Assembly: GCA_017893485.1 (NCBI GenBank)
Contig: CM030363.1
Span: forward strand, 108,557,073-108,621,072
Direction: 5' to 3'
Length of the DNA stretch: 64,000 nucleotides
DNA from: Hemerocallis citrina
Taxonomy: Eukaryota; Streptophyta; Magnoliopsida; Asparagales; Asphodelaceae
The notes below the pieces were generated by a model, which was given only the letters and a program-made list of their open reading frames with translations, had not been told where the DNA came from and did no database searches. This document shows, piece after piece, positions 1 through 12,539 of this stretch (the stretch's first letter is position 1; every line of letters begins with the position of its first letter). A program made the position numbers and the translations under genes.

Positions 1-429
1 TGAAATGATTAGAGGTTGACCCACCTACAGTGTTGTGTGCAGGTAAAAGTATAAATAGGACAGCTTAACGAAAGCAATCCCACGTACTGCTAGAGATAAG
101 GATTTAATTGGAAGGCAGTTGTATTAATTACGTAACTATAGAAAGTAAACGATGTACAGAAATACACACACACACACAGAGGGAAAAAGAGAGGGGGGGG
201 GGGGAGGGAAGTTGGGTTTTAATAAATAAAATTAAGAAAAAAAAAACAGTTTATAAAGTAAATATAATTTTTTGGCATGGAAATTTATTCTTTAAAATAT
301 AGTTCGCATATCATACTTTTAAATATAAAAAAAACAAAAAAGTCAAATTGTCTTGATTTCTTACAAAATCCCAAAAAGTATATTTGCCCCATTCCAATAA
401 ACAAAAACAAGTGTAGCTTAAAAAAACTG
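1..429. other. No gene seen; low-complexity sequence
   Basis: This stretch holds a short CA repeat near 164-178, a run of twelve G at 193-204 and A-rich sequence. It is downstream of the minus-strand hAT transposase that ends at 430, so it is probably the 3' untranslated part of that transposon. I could not find the element's left terminus or a target duplication here, and it may lie outside the window. Confidence 0.4.
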
Positions 430-1737
430 TTATCTGCATTTTTTCATAGAAGCAAACTCTTTGATAACTGTATCTATGCACAAATCCTTTGCTATTTCTC
501 TTTCAATAAAAATCATGAAGTAGTTCGAGAGATATTCATCCTCCATCTTGTTGCGAACCCTATTTTTCACAAAACTCTTTACCGAAAATGTCCTCTCAGT
601 AGTTGCTGTAGAAACCGGTAATGTGAGCACAAGTCTAATTAGTCGATCAACAAGAGGATAGATAATTGACTTTCTAGATCTCGCTAATGTTTGACATAAC
701 TCGGAAAAAGATGACAAATTCTTGAATTCATTACGAAGAGGAATATCAAGTATATAATGTTCTAGTTGATACTTTAGATGTGTTTGATCTTGCTCAGAAA
801 AATCTTCAGGATAGAATTGGCTTACAAGCTTGCAAATTTTCCCGACATTACAATATGTATATGCATCTCTCGGATCCAAAGTACCACTTAGCACAAGTAA
901 ACCAATGTATTTTCATTAAATCAGATATTTAATTCTTACAATTGAGAATCAATTGTGGCAATGAATATGTCAACCCGATAATGATGTTCAACTATAAGAT
1001 GCGGCTGTGGATGTCGAGATGGAAATTTTCTTTTATATTGATCAGACATATCCGGAATATTCATCTAACGTTTCTCACAATATAATCTTGTCTTATCAAG
1101 TAAGGCTTTCCAATCAATCTCCCTAAGATTTTGAAAAAGTTTCTTTGTAGAAGATACAAGATGCATTGCTTTTATAATATCTTGAGACTTGGGCTGCAAA
1201 GCTTGACAAAGAAGATCAGTGATTTCAAAAACTTCTTTCATGAGGTGCAATATAAAGACAAATATTGGAAAGAGGTTAAAAGCTCATAAGCATTCTCTGC
1301 ATCTACACGTTGAGCAGAGTCACCATTATCAATGAGACTGATAAGAACTTCACATGTCGGGCTAAACATATTCAACAAGTTTGTGATTGATTTTAAATGA
1401 GATCCCCAACGAGTATCTCCAGCTCACTGCAAAGAGCCAATTTGATTTAGCACTGTACCCATTTCTGTTTTTCCATTTGCAATTAAGAACTCAAGTTCAG
1501 AAGCTTTAGCTGCTTTCAACTAATCATTTATTTTGCAAGAAGCACTAGGAATGTTAATAATGTAAGTCAAAACATTAAAGAAGTGATGAATTGGACCCAC
1601 ATCTCTACATGATGCAACTAATGCCAATTGAAGACGATGAACCACAAAATGTACATAATATGCACTTGGAGAATCATTGGAAATCAAGGCTTGTAGTCCA
1701 TTCAATGCACCTCGCATGTTGCTTGCTCCATCATACC
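430..1737 (-). pseudogene. hAT transposase (DUF4371-like), C-terminal half
   Basis: This is the catalytic and C-terminal part of a cut-and-paste DNA transposase. Reading leftwards from the retrotransposon junction, the sequence encodes YDGASNMRG, a hallmark of DUF4371/zf-MYM hAT proteins, then a segment with FVVHRLQLAL, where the family normally has CxAHxLQLAL. A middle piece lies near 1250-1065. The last piece (894-430) contains LVLTLPVSTATTERTFS, the hAT C-terminal dimerisation motif. Stops and frameshifts separate the pieces, so no full protein can be made. The N-terminal half lies at 15183-16278. Family identity is strong; the protein is clearly dead. Confidence 0.8.
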
Positions 1738-2329
1738 AGATATGGCTAAAAAATGGGATTAAATCGGAACCGTCCAAATCGGGCGCGAATCTTAAAGCCT
1801 AGGTGCAAAATGGTACTTTCACTCCACAAGCGGTTCTGAAGTGGGTTCTGGGTCTTTTCCCCAAAGACCCAATAACCCACGAATGGATCCACCTCAACTG
1901 GGTACGGGTCCCAACCCGAAATAAACCCGGTCCAGCAGGATTGAATTAGAGTTTCTGATTAATACTAATCAACGGCCCTGATTCACATCTATCCTTTCAC
2001 TGGGGATTAGGGATTACATTCCTTATCTGATCACAGGAATTACTTTCCTAATCTGATCCCTAAGGCGACTATAAATACCCCCCATCCACCACCATTAAGA
2101 GGTAATCAATCTTTTGCCAATTTACGCTCTCTCATAATCTCTTCTGGTAATTGACTTGAGCTTCGGAGGGTGCATCGCCGGGATCAACCCCTGTGTCTCG
2201 CACTTTTGCAGGTGTACGGCGGGAGTCAACGGCCAAGCTCCGGCGGAACAGGTTTCAGGTTTGCTATTTAAGTTTTTCAAGAGTCCACAAATTCATCTGT
2301 TTGCCCCTACACCAGATTTAGCGGTAACA
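1738..2329 (+). repeat. 5' LTR of the Tat element
   Basis: The LTR ends in GCGGTAACA. It starts AGATATGG, where the related LTR at 41628-42220 starts TGATATGG, so the first base of the canonical TG has mutated to A. The exact flanking duplication ATACC fixes the start. Length is 592 bp, equal to the 3' LTR. Confidence 0.9.
2070..2077 (+). promoter_or_regulatory. TATA box of the Tat LTR
   Basis: TATAAATA followed by a C-rich start region is present here, again at 14922-14929 in the 3' LTR, and inverted at 41882-41889 in the third LTR. Its conservation across diverged copies supports it as the retrotransposon promoter. Transcription would start some 30 bp downstream. Confidence 0.6.
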
Positions 2330-2330
2330 G

Positions 2331-2350
2331 ATTGGCGCCGTCTGTGGAAA
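2331..2350 (+). other. Primer-binding-like site of the Tat element
   Basis: Directly after the LTR, beyond one spacer base, lies ATTGGCGCCGTCTGTGGAAA. A TGGCGCCG-type motif at this place is typical of Tat/Athila-related elements and would pair with the 3' end of a tRNA. I did not identify which tRNA. The same motif sits beside the LTR of the truncated copy at 41610-41627, inverted. Confidence 0.6.
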
Positions 2351-2401
2351 ACACTAATAGCAGCCCTTCCTCTTCCCGTCAGGTTTCAAACCTACCCAGC
2401 C

Positions 2402-4230
2402 ATGCCTCCCCGAAGGCTGAGATCCCGAGGGTCCAACCGCGGACCCACTCCCCCTCAACCACAAAAGGAGGTCCCTCTCCAAACAGTCCAGCCACATGGA
2501 CTTCCTCCTCAATCCGACCAAGCCTCGCCGCAGGACCAAATCTCTCCTCAGAATCTTCAACTCCCTCACGGCCAAACCGATCCCCAGAATGCCGGTGCGG
2601 GGGGCTGTCGTCCCGATCCCCTGAGACAACCTCTCCAACATGATCACGTCTCCGTGGACAACCCCTCAACTGATTCCATGGCATCTCACAATCACCGGGC
2701 CTCTGATGACCTCCGCAACATCCTTAACAATCGACACAAGGAAGAGGATCTTTGCCACCGTTTGGATGAAAGGCAGACCCGAGAGGGAGTCTCCTGCCAA
2801 CAACGTCCAAATGAGCGATCTCCTCATCGCCGAGAACATAGGAGGTCCCCCCCCTCACCGAAGACGGAGAGAGTCCCCCGAGCACTATAGAAGAAGGCCT
2901 TGCTCACCGAGGGATGATAATGCTCCTATCACCCGAGCCGAATTCCAGCAATTCCAAGCAACCATTTTGCAAGCCCTCCATAACCGACCCAACAATAATG
3001 ATGCTCGAAGGGTCCCCACTCCTCCTCCGATCCAAAGTCCTCGCCGACGTTCCCTGACTCCTCCTCCAGCTCCTAGCAACCCCCAACACATTCCTAGTCC
3101 TCACCACTCCCGGGGCTACTGTCGTCATAGCCCCCGCTCTCCCTCATACGAAGATGAGTCCAGAGGCTCGTTTGAATACCATCGAAGGGATGACACTGTC
3201 TACCGTCGTCTCCACGAGATGGAGAGGTGCTTGGGTAAGCTAGACAGAGAAGAAGAGCTAAGAGGAAGGACCCTCCGTCCGAGCCGACCTCCTTTCTCTC
3301 GTACCATCATGGAGGCGCTCATTCCAATAGGCTTCAAGCCTCCACAGTTCGAGACCTATTTCGGGGAGACCGACCCCGTAGACCACATCGAAAGCTTTAA
3401 GACCCTCATGCTAATCCACCAAGCTTCCGATGCCCTGCTGTGTAAGACCTTCCCCGCTACTCTCAAGGGTTCGGCCCGGGAATGGTACTCTCACCTCGCC
3501 CCATCCTCAATATTCTCCTTCGAGCAATTCGAGACCCTCTTCGTCACCCACTTCGTGAGTAGCCGCAGAACTGAGAAGACCAGCATTTCGCTACTCTACC
3601 TCAACCAGAAGAAGGGTGAAAAGCTAAGAGACTATGTGAAAAAGTTTACCGCGGAAGCTAGGTCTATCGCTTCCCTCGACCAGTCGGTCGCTGCAGCAGC
3701 TTTCCAATCAAACGTCCTTAATTCTAGCCTCCGCTCATCCCTTACCAAGAAGCCCCTGTTGAACTTCTCTGATCTCCTTCTCTGAAGCGAGAAGTATATT
3801 CGGGCCGAGGAAGCTGAGCACCGCCTCAACATTGAGGGGCCTTCCTCCGGGTCCAAAAGAAAGGGAACAGAAGAAGAAGGAGCCAAGAAGCTCCAGAAGG
3901 ACAATGGCTGATAGCACCGACCTCCCCCCAGATTCGAAAAGTTCACTCCTTTTAACGCCAACAATTCCACAATTCTCATGGAAGTTGAGAAGGAAGGGGT
4001 GCTGCCCCCTGCCCCGAAAATGAACACCCCCGGCAAAAAGAGGGACAAAGAAAAATGGTGCCGCTATCATCGGGACCATGGCCACGACACCAATGATTGT
4101 AGGGCCCTGAAGAACGAGATAGTAGCCCTCATCCAGAGGGGGCAACTGGCTAAATTCGTGAGAAAGGACCGAACCGACCTTCCGCCTCCTCCTCGGGGGG
4201 CTAACAAGCGTACCGAACAACGCGATGAGA
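2402..4230 (+). pseudogene. Tat gag polyprotein, broken
   Basis: This is the structural protein that packages retrotransposon RNA. The start MPPRRLRSRG at 2402 is shared, with changes, by the truncated copy at 41555. A proline/arginine-rich N-terminus leads to the capsid-like core around 3310-3770 (FETYFGETDPVDHIESFK, then REWYSHLAP). A CCHC-like zinc knuckle follows at about 4054-4110 (WCRYHRDHGHDTNDCR). The frame changes at a run of eight C at 2847-2854, a one-base indel. Stops at 3783 and near 3906-3911 occupy positions that are open in the second copy. The gag/protease border is not marked, so the end given is approximate. Confidence 0.85.
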
Positions 4231-7200
4231 CGCCCGAATTCGAAGAGGAGCATGTCCTGCACCTCATTCATAGGGACCCGATGGGGGGCCCCTCCAACTC
4301 CTCTCGAAAGACATTTATAAGAGAAGTTAATTCGGTTCGCGGCACACCTCCTCCTAAAGACCTCGGAGTACCTGTCACATTCTCAGATGAAGACCTTGAG
4401 GGTGTCCGAACCCCCCATTGTGACACACTTGTCATCAACCTCCATATGGCAAACTTTAAAGTAGAGAGGATCCTGGTGGACAATGGCAGCTCCGTTAACA
4501 TCCTTTTCCTCACTACTTTCAAAGGTCTCAAACTGTACCGAGACAGACTTAAGCCCGCCGGCTACACACTCCATGGGTTCACGGGAGTGCTAGTGACTAT
4601 TAAAGGGGTGATCACCCTGTACGTAACCGCTGGCAAAACTCCTACTACCCGAACGGAGCCGATGGACTTCATGGTCGTCGATGTCCCTGCTGCTTATAAT
4701 GTGATACTGGGCCGACCTGGCCTAGCTGCCCTCGAGGCCGTCCCTTCTGCTTATCACCTCAAGATGAAGTTCCCCACTCAGGCAGGAGTAGAGGAAGTAA
4801 GAGGCAGTCAGGAAATGGCGCGCAAATGCTACATGACCTCTATTGAGGGTCCAGTCCTCTCTCTCGAAACTCTTGAAATCCCCCAAGATAGTGTCCGGCC
4901 AACGTCCGAGCCAGTGGATGAATTGGAGGAAGTGCTCTTCTCTGAGCAAGATCCGAGCTGCAAGTTCTTTATCAGCAAGAACCTCCCATCATCCCTAAGC
5001 TCGGACATAGTTCAATGTATTAGAAAGAACTGCAACCTCTTTGCCTGGTCAGCCACCGATATGCCTGGAATTTCGAAAGAGCTTCTCGTCCACCATCTGA
5101 GTGTTGCACCGGGGTCCAGACCGGTTCAACAGAAGAGGCGCAAATTTGCTCCCGAGCGCCAACAAGCTATAAAAGAAGAGGTGGACAAGCTCCTCAAGGC
5201 TCAGTTCATACAGGAGGTCAATTATCCCGAATGGCTCTCAAATGTTGTAATGGTAAAGAAGGCCAACGGGAGTTGGAGAATATGTATCGACTTCACCGAC
5301 CTCAATAAAGCATGTCCCAAAGATCTATTTCCTCTCCCAAGTATCGACACCCTGATCGACGCAACTTCGGGCCACGAACTCCTCAGCTTCATGGACGCCT
5401 TCTCTGGCTACAATCAAATTCGTATGTTTCCCCGGATATCCCGAAGACCTCCTTTGTAACCGATCAGGGCCTCTACTGCTATAGGGTAATGCCTTTCGGA
5501 TTGAAGAATGCAGGTGCCACATATCAACGCCTAGTCAACAAGGTTTTTTAAGCACAGATTGGCCAAAATATTGAGGTATATGTTGACGATATGCTTGTGA
5601 AGAGCATCCATGGGGCCGATCATATGGCCGATCTGCAAGAGGCGTTCGATGTACTCAGGAAGCACGATATGAGGCTCAATCCGAACAAGTGTGCGTTCGG
5701 AGTCTCGTCGGGGAAATTCCTAGGCTTTATGGTCAGCCAAAGAGGAATCAAAGCGAACCCCGAGAAGATCAAGGCCATATTGGACATGGCTTCTCCAAAG
5801 AATGTTAAAGAGGTTTAGAGGCTAACAGGTCGCCTTGCTGCCATAGGGCGATTCCTTTCTAAGTCAGGGGAAAAGTGTCTTCCCTTCTTCAAAGCTCTCA
5901 GAGGGGCAAAAGGCTTCGAGTGGGGACAGCAACAACAAGACTCATTCGACCAGCTGAAGGCTTACCTAGTCAATCCTCCTCTCCTCAGCAAACCTGTTCC
6001 CGGGGAAGCCCTCTACCTCTACTTAGTCGCCTCTGAACAAACCCTCAGCACTGTCCTCGTAAGGGAAGAAGATAAGACTCAAAAGCCCATCTATTACGTG
6101 AGCAAGGTACTTCGGGATGCCGAGCTCCGCTACCCAAGGATAGAGAAGATGGCATACGCCTTAGTCATGGCTGCAAGAAAGCTTCGCCCATATTTCCAGT
6201 CCCACTCGGTGGTCGTTCTTACTGACCAACCATTGAAGAAAGTCCTTCACAAGCCGGAGACTTTCGGTCGTCTCATGAAATGGTCTATCGAGCTGAGCCA
6301 GAATGATATAACATATCAGCCTCGGTCCGCGATCAAGGCTTAGGCCTTAGCTGAATTCATAGTTGAAAGCACCATTCCCGAGGTCAGTCAAGCGTCAAAC
6401 AGACCTGCTATTTGGATAGTATATGTTGATGGATCCTCTTGTACCGAAGGGAGCGGAGCCGGGGTTATTCTGGCAGGCCCAGATGACTTCGTCCTCCAAT
6501 ATTCCCTCCGCATCAACTTCAAGGCTTCCAACAATGAAGCAGAATATGAAGCCCTTATAACCGGTCTTGGAATGGCCCTCATGGCAGGGGCACAATGCCT
6601 CCGCATATTTAATGACTCTCAGCTAGTCGTGAATCAAGTCCTGGGCGAGTATGAAGCGCGAGATGACCGAATGGCTAAGTATCTAGCCAAGGTCCAAAAT
6701 CTCATGGCTCTCTTCGAAGAGGCACTTATTCGGCGAATCCCGAGGGAAGAAAATGCCCAAGCAGATGCTCTCTCCAAGTTAGCCTCTTCCTCCCTCCAAG
6801 GTCTCGAGCAGACCGTTTTAATTGAAGTGCTCCTGAAGCCGAGCATAGAAGAAGAAACTCTCGACTCCATGGAGTCGCTGCCAGTCCAACTTCAAGATAA
6901 TTGGATGAAACTCCTGGTAGAATTCCTAAGGGATGGGCTCCTTCCCGAAGACTCTAAGGAAGCTCGCCGAGTCAGAACCAGAGCAGAGCGGTACACCATT
7001 GTAGAGGGGGTCTTGTACAAACGCTCCTTCACACAAATTGACGGCAGACCTTATCTGAGGTGCCTCTCCCCCGAACAAGCCACATACGCCTTGCAAGAGC
7101 TTCACGAAAGCATAGGCGGAGCACATTCAGGGTCCAGGTCCCTTGCTCGGAAGGTGTTGAATTATTGATATTTCTGGCCTACCCTCTTACAAGACGCCGA

Positions 7201-8155
7201 GCGACATGTTCGGCAATGCAGCTCTTGTCAAAAGCACTCCAACATCCGTCGCCTCCCACAAGCTCGGCTCGCCACCCTATCAAGTCCTATCCCTTTCGCA
7301 ATGTGGGGGATGGATTTACTAGGACCGTTCCTGCCAGGTCCCGGCCAACTCAAATTTTTAGTCGTGGCAATCGATTACTTCTCGAAGTGGATAGAGGCCG
7401 AGCCCTTGGCCATAATCACTGAGAACAAATTACTCCAGTTCTTTTGGAAGAACGTCATCTGCAGGTTTGGCATTCCTCGAGTCCTCATAACTAACAATGG
7501 AACACAGTTTACAGGGGCCTCCTTCCGAGCTCTGTGTGAAGACATCGCCATCCAACAACGCTTCTCCTCTATCTCCCACCCTCAATCATACGGCCAAGTG
7601 GAAAACGCCAATCGACAGATCCTCTCCGGAATCAAGAAGAGGTTGGATAAGTCCGCTAAGGGTTTATGGGTTGATCAGCTCCCGAACGTACTGTGGAATT
7701 ACCGCACTACCAAACGGACCCCCACAGGAGAGTCGCCGTTCAACCTCACCTACGGGGCCGAGGCTGTAATCCCCCTAGAGGTCAGTGTACCCTCTCCTCG
7801 TCTTATTGCTTATGAAGAAGAGCAGAATGCCAGAGAGCTCCGAGCAAATCTGGACTTGATTGATGAGCTCCGTGAAAGAGCTGCTATTCGTCAACAAAGC
7901 TATCGGAGAAGGATCGAGCTGGCCTATAATAAAAGAGTCCGTCCCACCGACCTCAAAGAAGGGGACTTAGTCCTCAGAAAATTAGCTATCTCCTTCCCCA
8001 GTCAGAAGAGTAAGCTAGCTCCAAATTGGGAAGGACCCTACAAGATCACCAAAGTAGTTCGGCCAGGAGCCTGCCGTCTAGAAAACCTTGAAGGCAGAGA
8101 GATTCCCAGGACTTGGAATGCCGACCATCTCTTGAAGTACCAAGAGAGCGCATGA
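4231..8155 (+). pseudogene. Tat pol: protease, RT, dual RNase H, integrase (broken)
   Basis: Domains appear in order. The aspartic protease shows ILVDNGSSVNILF near 4470. Reverse transcriptase runs about 5150-5815, with [16 protein letters not shown] and catalytic YVDDM near 5578. The first RNase H is near 6000-6340. A second, archaeal-type RNase H at about 6416-6790 shows YVDGSS, NNEAEYEAL and NDSQLVV. The integrase has an HHCC-like region near 7190-7260, then the catalytic core and GPY-like tail to 8155. A frameshift near 5430 and stops at 5549, 5816, 6341 and 7166 break it. The second integrase acidic residue is lost: TNNGTQF replaces the usual DNGTQF (7493-7495, one G-to-A change). The element is therefore not autonomous. 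Confidence 0.9.
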
Positions 8156-8330
8156 ACGCCTCTCCAAGTACCATCAGATGTCGAACCGTTCCTTTCCCTT
8201 CACTTGTATTTTACTTTTTCTTTTTTATTTCTCCCATGTAATAATGGTTCGCAACTTAGAAGCAGCTGAGTATTAGTTTCATATCTTACTTGTGAATGGC
8301 TTGTATCTCTCTGTTATTACCTTCTTTAAA

Positions 8331-8675
8331 CTCTAACGACGAGTTCGGAGTCCAACACTTGGCTCGACTCCGCTTCGTAGGTTCGCTCTGAAGCGAGCTA
8401 GAAGTGGTTCGCCATTCGGAATTGCTCCCACAACCGTTGAAACAAACTCTAACGACGAGTTCGGAGTCCAACACTTGGCTCGACTCCACTTCGTAGGTTC
8501 GCTCTGATGCGAGCTAGAAGTGTTTCGCCATTCGGAATTACTCCCACAACCGTTGAAACAAACTCTAACGACGAGTTTGAAGTCAAACATATGGCTCGAC
8601 TCCGCTTCGTAGGTTCGCTCTGAAGCGAGCTAGAAGTGGTTCGCCATTCGGAATTGCTCCCACAACCGTTTGTCA
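8331..8675 (+). repeat. 116-bp tandem repeat, three copies, in the Tat element
   Basis: Units starting CTCTAACGACGAG begin at 8331, 8447 and 8563, a constant 116-bp spacing. The third copy ends near 8675. The copies differ at only a few bases. They lie just after integrase, a region where Tat elements often hold satellite-like arrays. Short open frames across the repeat are by-products of the periodicity. Confidence 0.85.
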
Positions 8676-8711
8676 AAACTGACATCAATAAACCCACCTC
8701 GTTGAGCTCTG

Positions 8712-8960
8712 CCATGGCCATTCCACCGAGTTGAGGTGCTGAGGTACCGACCTCCACATATGAAAAAAAATGCTGCCGATCCAGTTTCACCGTCAGATTG
8801 TCTCAAAAAACGTGCTAGAACATGATGAACGGCTCAGGTCGTGCCGCGTCTCCACAAAACGACAAAATAACATTTTCTCGAAATTTGAGCCTCTTGTCAT
8901 GTGATTCGCGCCACGATCGTGATCAACCGTTTAGATGGAGCCACACAGCACGGATCTGGA
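8712..8960 (+). repeat. Single copy of the 253-bp Tat repeat, left of the antisense gene
   Basis: The sequence from GAGGTACCGACCTCCACATA through the GATGAACGGCTCAG region matches the units of the array at 12540-14110, with more divergence. It sits on the opposite side of the minus-strand gene from the main array, so the gene is bracketed by direct repeats. Confidence 0.7.
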
Positions 8961-9187
8961 ATCCGTACTATCGATCTACCGAACTACAAAGTGGAGAAAA
9001 ATGCACCTCAAAATTCGTGCTCGGAATTGCCGAACTGGAAGCAACACACGAACACCACAAAAAAATAAAAGAAATTTTATTAAGGACAAAAACATCCAAG
9101 TTATTACAACGGACAAAAAATCCAAGTTACAAGCCAAAGCTATTACAACAAGGTGCTACAAAAATTCTATAGTATAATACAACTCTT

Positions 9188-12100
9188 TCAACGCCTCTTC
9201 GGGACAGGGACGTTCCGGTTTAAAGAGACGCGAGGGCGGCGCCGCTTCACCTCCGAGCTCGTCTCTACACCCACGAACCGAGACGCTTCCTCGGCACTGC
9301 CTTTGACAGTGGCTCCAACCGAGGCTCCACTAGACGAGATGGCCATGCCAGTCTGGGCGTCGGCCGGGCTCCGACGAACGATTGGTGGATGAGTCGCGAG
9401 TTCGTAGAAAGAGATCGCCCTTTCACTCTCCTCGCGGGTGCACGAAGTGCTTCGGACGTTAATCCTCACGGGCTGAGGTTTAAGGCGAGCAACTTTCTCT
9501 TCAAGTTCGACGATTCTATCCTTCAAAGTATCGTCTTTCACTGACATCTTGAACCGAGAAAGTTTTGCTGAGCTCGCGTCCCCGGTACAGTCACTTATGA
9601 TTCGGCGAAGGTTGGTCACTTCGATGCTCTTGTCGACCGTAACCCTCTTTAGCTGCTCAACCTTCAAAGCTAGCTCGTCGCGCTTGGCCAGTGCCGAGGT
9701 TAACTCGTCCTCCTTCGCCGAGAGTTCTCCTTCGACTATCTGCAAGTGACGAACCTCAGCCAATAACTCACTGTTCGTCTTCTCCACGTTGAATAGCACC
9801 CTCCTGATTAGCTCAACCTCGCCCTCGAGACGAGCTTCGTGCGATTGCTTGAACAATTCCGTTCGCCGCCGAGCCACTGCGGTGTCCGAACCAAGTTCGA
9901 CAATCTGAAAAACCAAAGCATTCTATTGGGAGACGAGTTCCGAGCCAAACACTTAGAAAAATTCAGAAAAAAAAAATCTTTCATTCATGTCAAAAAGAAG
10001 CGGTGGCCAGTCCGCTATAAGGCTTTACAAAAAAGAAGAAAAAGAAAAAGAGATTTATGCAAAGGACGGGGAGATCAAGGATCCACCTGAGGCGACGGGT
10101 TGATCACAGGCGCCCCGCCAGATGGTCCCTCGGTCCCCGTCGCCCCAGCTTGGGAGTCGGCAGCCACGGTCACGGGGTCGGCAGGCACCTCCTTGTCCCG
10201 CTGGTCGCCCTCCTCACCTTCTCCTTCCTCTTCTTCGCCCTCCACCTCCTCGTCGGGCCACAGGCGATATCCCACTCTTTCAAAGTCGGGGACACGTGCC
10301 TCGACGTGGTCAAGCGCTCTCGCATTGGACAGCTCCATGTTCTTGGCCGCCTCGGCTTCAACCTCCTTCCTGGCCCCTTCCGCCTCGGAGTCCCGCTCTG
10401 CCTTCGCCGCCTCCAAGGCCTTCGCCGATGTGGCCAGCTCCTCGGCAGCTTTAGCAACCTTGGCAACCTTCGCAGGCGAGCTGCTCATTAGCTCGCTCCA
10501 GGGCCGACTCAAGATCAGCGACCCGAACCTCTAAGTCCTCCGAGCAGCGCCGCTCCGCCTCGAGCTGCTTCACCGCCCTTGCTTTCTCCACCCTATCCTT
10601 GTTGCAGAGGGCTTTCAGCTCCTTCTCTTGCTCGGCAAACTCCTGAACAAGGTGGCCGAAGTGACAAGTGGCTTACAATGAATGAGCGTTAGGTTGTTAT
10701 AAAATCCGAGCTATGGACTTGAAGAAATTTTTAAAAGAAAGATACTTACCAACATGAGCGACCGAGCAATCTCGCAGGTGTCGTCCCCGGTTGTCCCCGC
10801 CTTCATTGCAGCTCGGTCCTTTGGGGTCGCGAGATGCTTGACGGCCTGCATACACATCTACAAATCCCGAAGGAAGCCGTCGTGGTTCTTCACCCGCTAG
10901 TCTGGGACGAACAGCTTCTTGTGGGCCTCGATCAAGATCTGCTCGGCCTGAGGCATCAGAAGCGGGGCCTGCAGACCCAGTGCCGCCGAAATTGAAAAGG
11001 CCTCACTGGCCGGGGCAGAATATGCCGGGGCAGGCAGGGTCTACGAGGACGACCACCGACGGAGATGGCGCCTGAGGAGCAGGGTTATGGTCGGCAACTA
11101 CCGAGGGGGCCTTGGAAGGTCGTCCGGAGGTGAGCCCGGTGCTCGGCTTCTTCCTCTTCCTACCATCGGCGACCTTGCCTCTCTCAGACATCATTGCCTT
11201 GAAGTCCATCTTCGGCGCCTTTGTTCCAAACAACGAAACCCAAAAAACAACAAGTTAGAGAAAGAAAAAAAGAAAAAAAAATGCAGCGAGATGTCAGGAG
11301 CATACTCGGGTCGATCGGACTAAGGCCCGACCCGTGTAGCACCTCCTCAGTCATTCCTCTCCAGCTCAACATTGGGAGAGCAATGAGCTTCGCCGCCACC
11401 TCCTCCTCATACGGACTCAGTACCGGGTCGGCCCGTGCAAACTTCGGCACCTCTTCCTTCCACCGAGTCGGGAAGCCCAACGGCGAGGGCCCCTTCAGCA
11501 GAAAAAACTTCTCCTTCCAACCTTTTATCGAATCCGGATTCTCTATGAGCTTAACGCCTCTCCGGGGTGACAAGTAGTAGCAAGGCTCGGCCTTCGACAT
11601 CCGGTTGATCCGATACAGACTCCGAAGGATTATCATGTCTGGCTCGACCTTGGCGATGCGGCACTGCAGCAAGAAAGCTAGCACGTGGCGCCAGGTGTTC
11701 GGCATAAATTGCACCGGTGCTAGACAGTACCAGTGGAGAACCTTCAGCACAAAAGGATGCAGAGGAAAGCGCAAGCCGGTGCACAGAGAGTCGAAGTCGA
11801 ACACGCACGTGGTCGGTGGCAGCACGGTGTACGCTCACATCCCAGGGCCGGGGAGGATCAGACTGTACTCTGGAGGGATGGCGAACCCCTTTCTGATCCG
11901 GAGGAGGTCCCTCTCGGATAATACCGAAGCAAGGTCGTCCAACTCGGTGACCTCCCTTGGAGCATTCTCCTCGTAAACTGCCGACTGGCCAACAATCGCC
12001 TTCTTCAGCAAATCGCCCTCGTACTGCCTGATGCCGGTGTGACCGGACAGCACACCAGGGTATCGACCCGACTCAGGGGCTCGCCTCTCTGGCTCCACAA

Positions 12101-12224
12101 TCTCCTCGACTATGGACGACCCTACCACTTTCTTCCCCTTCCTCCGACTCGCTACTTGAACTCTCTCCTCGGCACCACTATCTCCAGAGGACGATGCCTC
12201 ACTTCCCGAGTTTACCCTTGACAT
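9188..12224 (-). pseudogene. Antisense intron-containing gene in the Tat element (Transposase_28-like plus coiled coil)
   Basis: A gene runs opposite to gag-pol. The start at 12224 (MSRVNSGSEASSSGD) opens a Ser/Glu-rich leader. A globular region follows with FPLHPFVLKVLHWY and MPNTWRHVLAFLLQCR, which resembles the Pfam 'putative gypsy type transposon' family (from memory, unsearched). One stop at 11835-11837 interrupts it in frame. Exon 2 starts near 11218. It encodes APKMDFKAMMSERGK, then a conserved-looking helical segment with two TAG stops, and ends at 10750 with a good donor (TTG|GTAAGTATC). Its acceptor is at 10643 (TTGTTCAG|GAG). Exon 3 is strongly coiled-coil, with an acidic tail ending at 10075. 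A further Glu/Lys-rich coiled coil follows an acceptor-like site at 9907 and ends at 9188. It may be one gene or two. Extra antisense ORFs are known in Tat elements; their function is unknown. Confidence 0.65.
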
Positions 12225-12445
12225 TTCTAAAAAATATCTAAGGCAAAAACACTGACCTTGATGTGACGTATACTTGGAAGTGACGTGCACGATTAGAATT
12301 TCTTCGCCGGAAATCGCCTGGCCCACGCGACAGCTAGCACCACCACCTTGGAGCACAAACAACCGCTAGCAGAGCGAAACTGAGAGTAAAAGTAAAAATT
12401 CAAAGTGAAAGAGAGAAATGAGCTAGGGGGTGAGGAGAGTGGGGA

Positions 12446-12453
12446 CTTATAGC
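12446..12453 (-). promoter_or_regulatory. TATA-like box for the antisense gene
   Basis: On the minus strand GGCTATAAGTCCCC lies about 220 bp upstream of the ATG at 12224. It is followed by a CT-rich leader, as in plant 5' untranslated regions. It suggests the antisense gene has its own promoter rather than relying on the LTR. This is inferred from sequence only. Confidence 0.45.
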
Positions 12454-12539
12454 CAACAGAGCGACGTTTGGGCTCCCTAGGCGGTTAAGGGCCCACTAAA
12501 GGAAGGCAAAACGACAAAACGGAGGGTGGCGACATTTCA

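Noticed and set aside
10057..10534. Several plus-strand frames over the GC-rich segment
   Set aside because: They overlap the minus-strand coiled-coil exon, are rich in Pro, Ser and Arg and show no family motif; they are shadows of the antisense gene.
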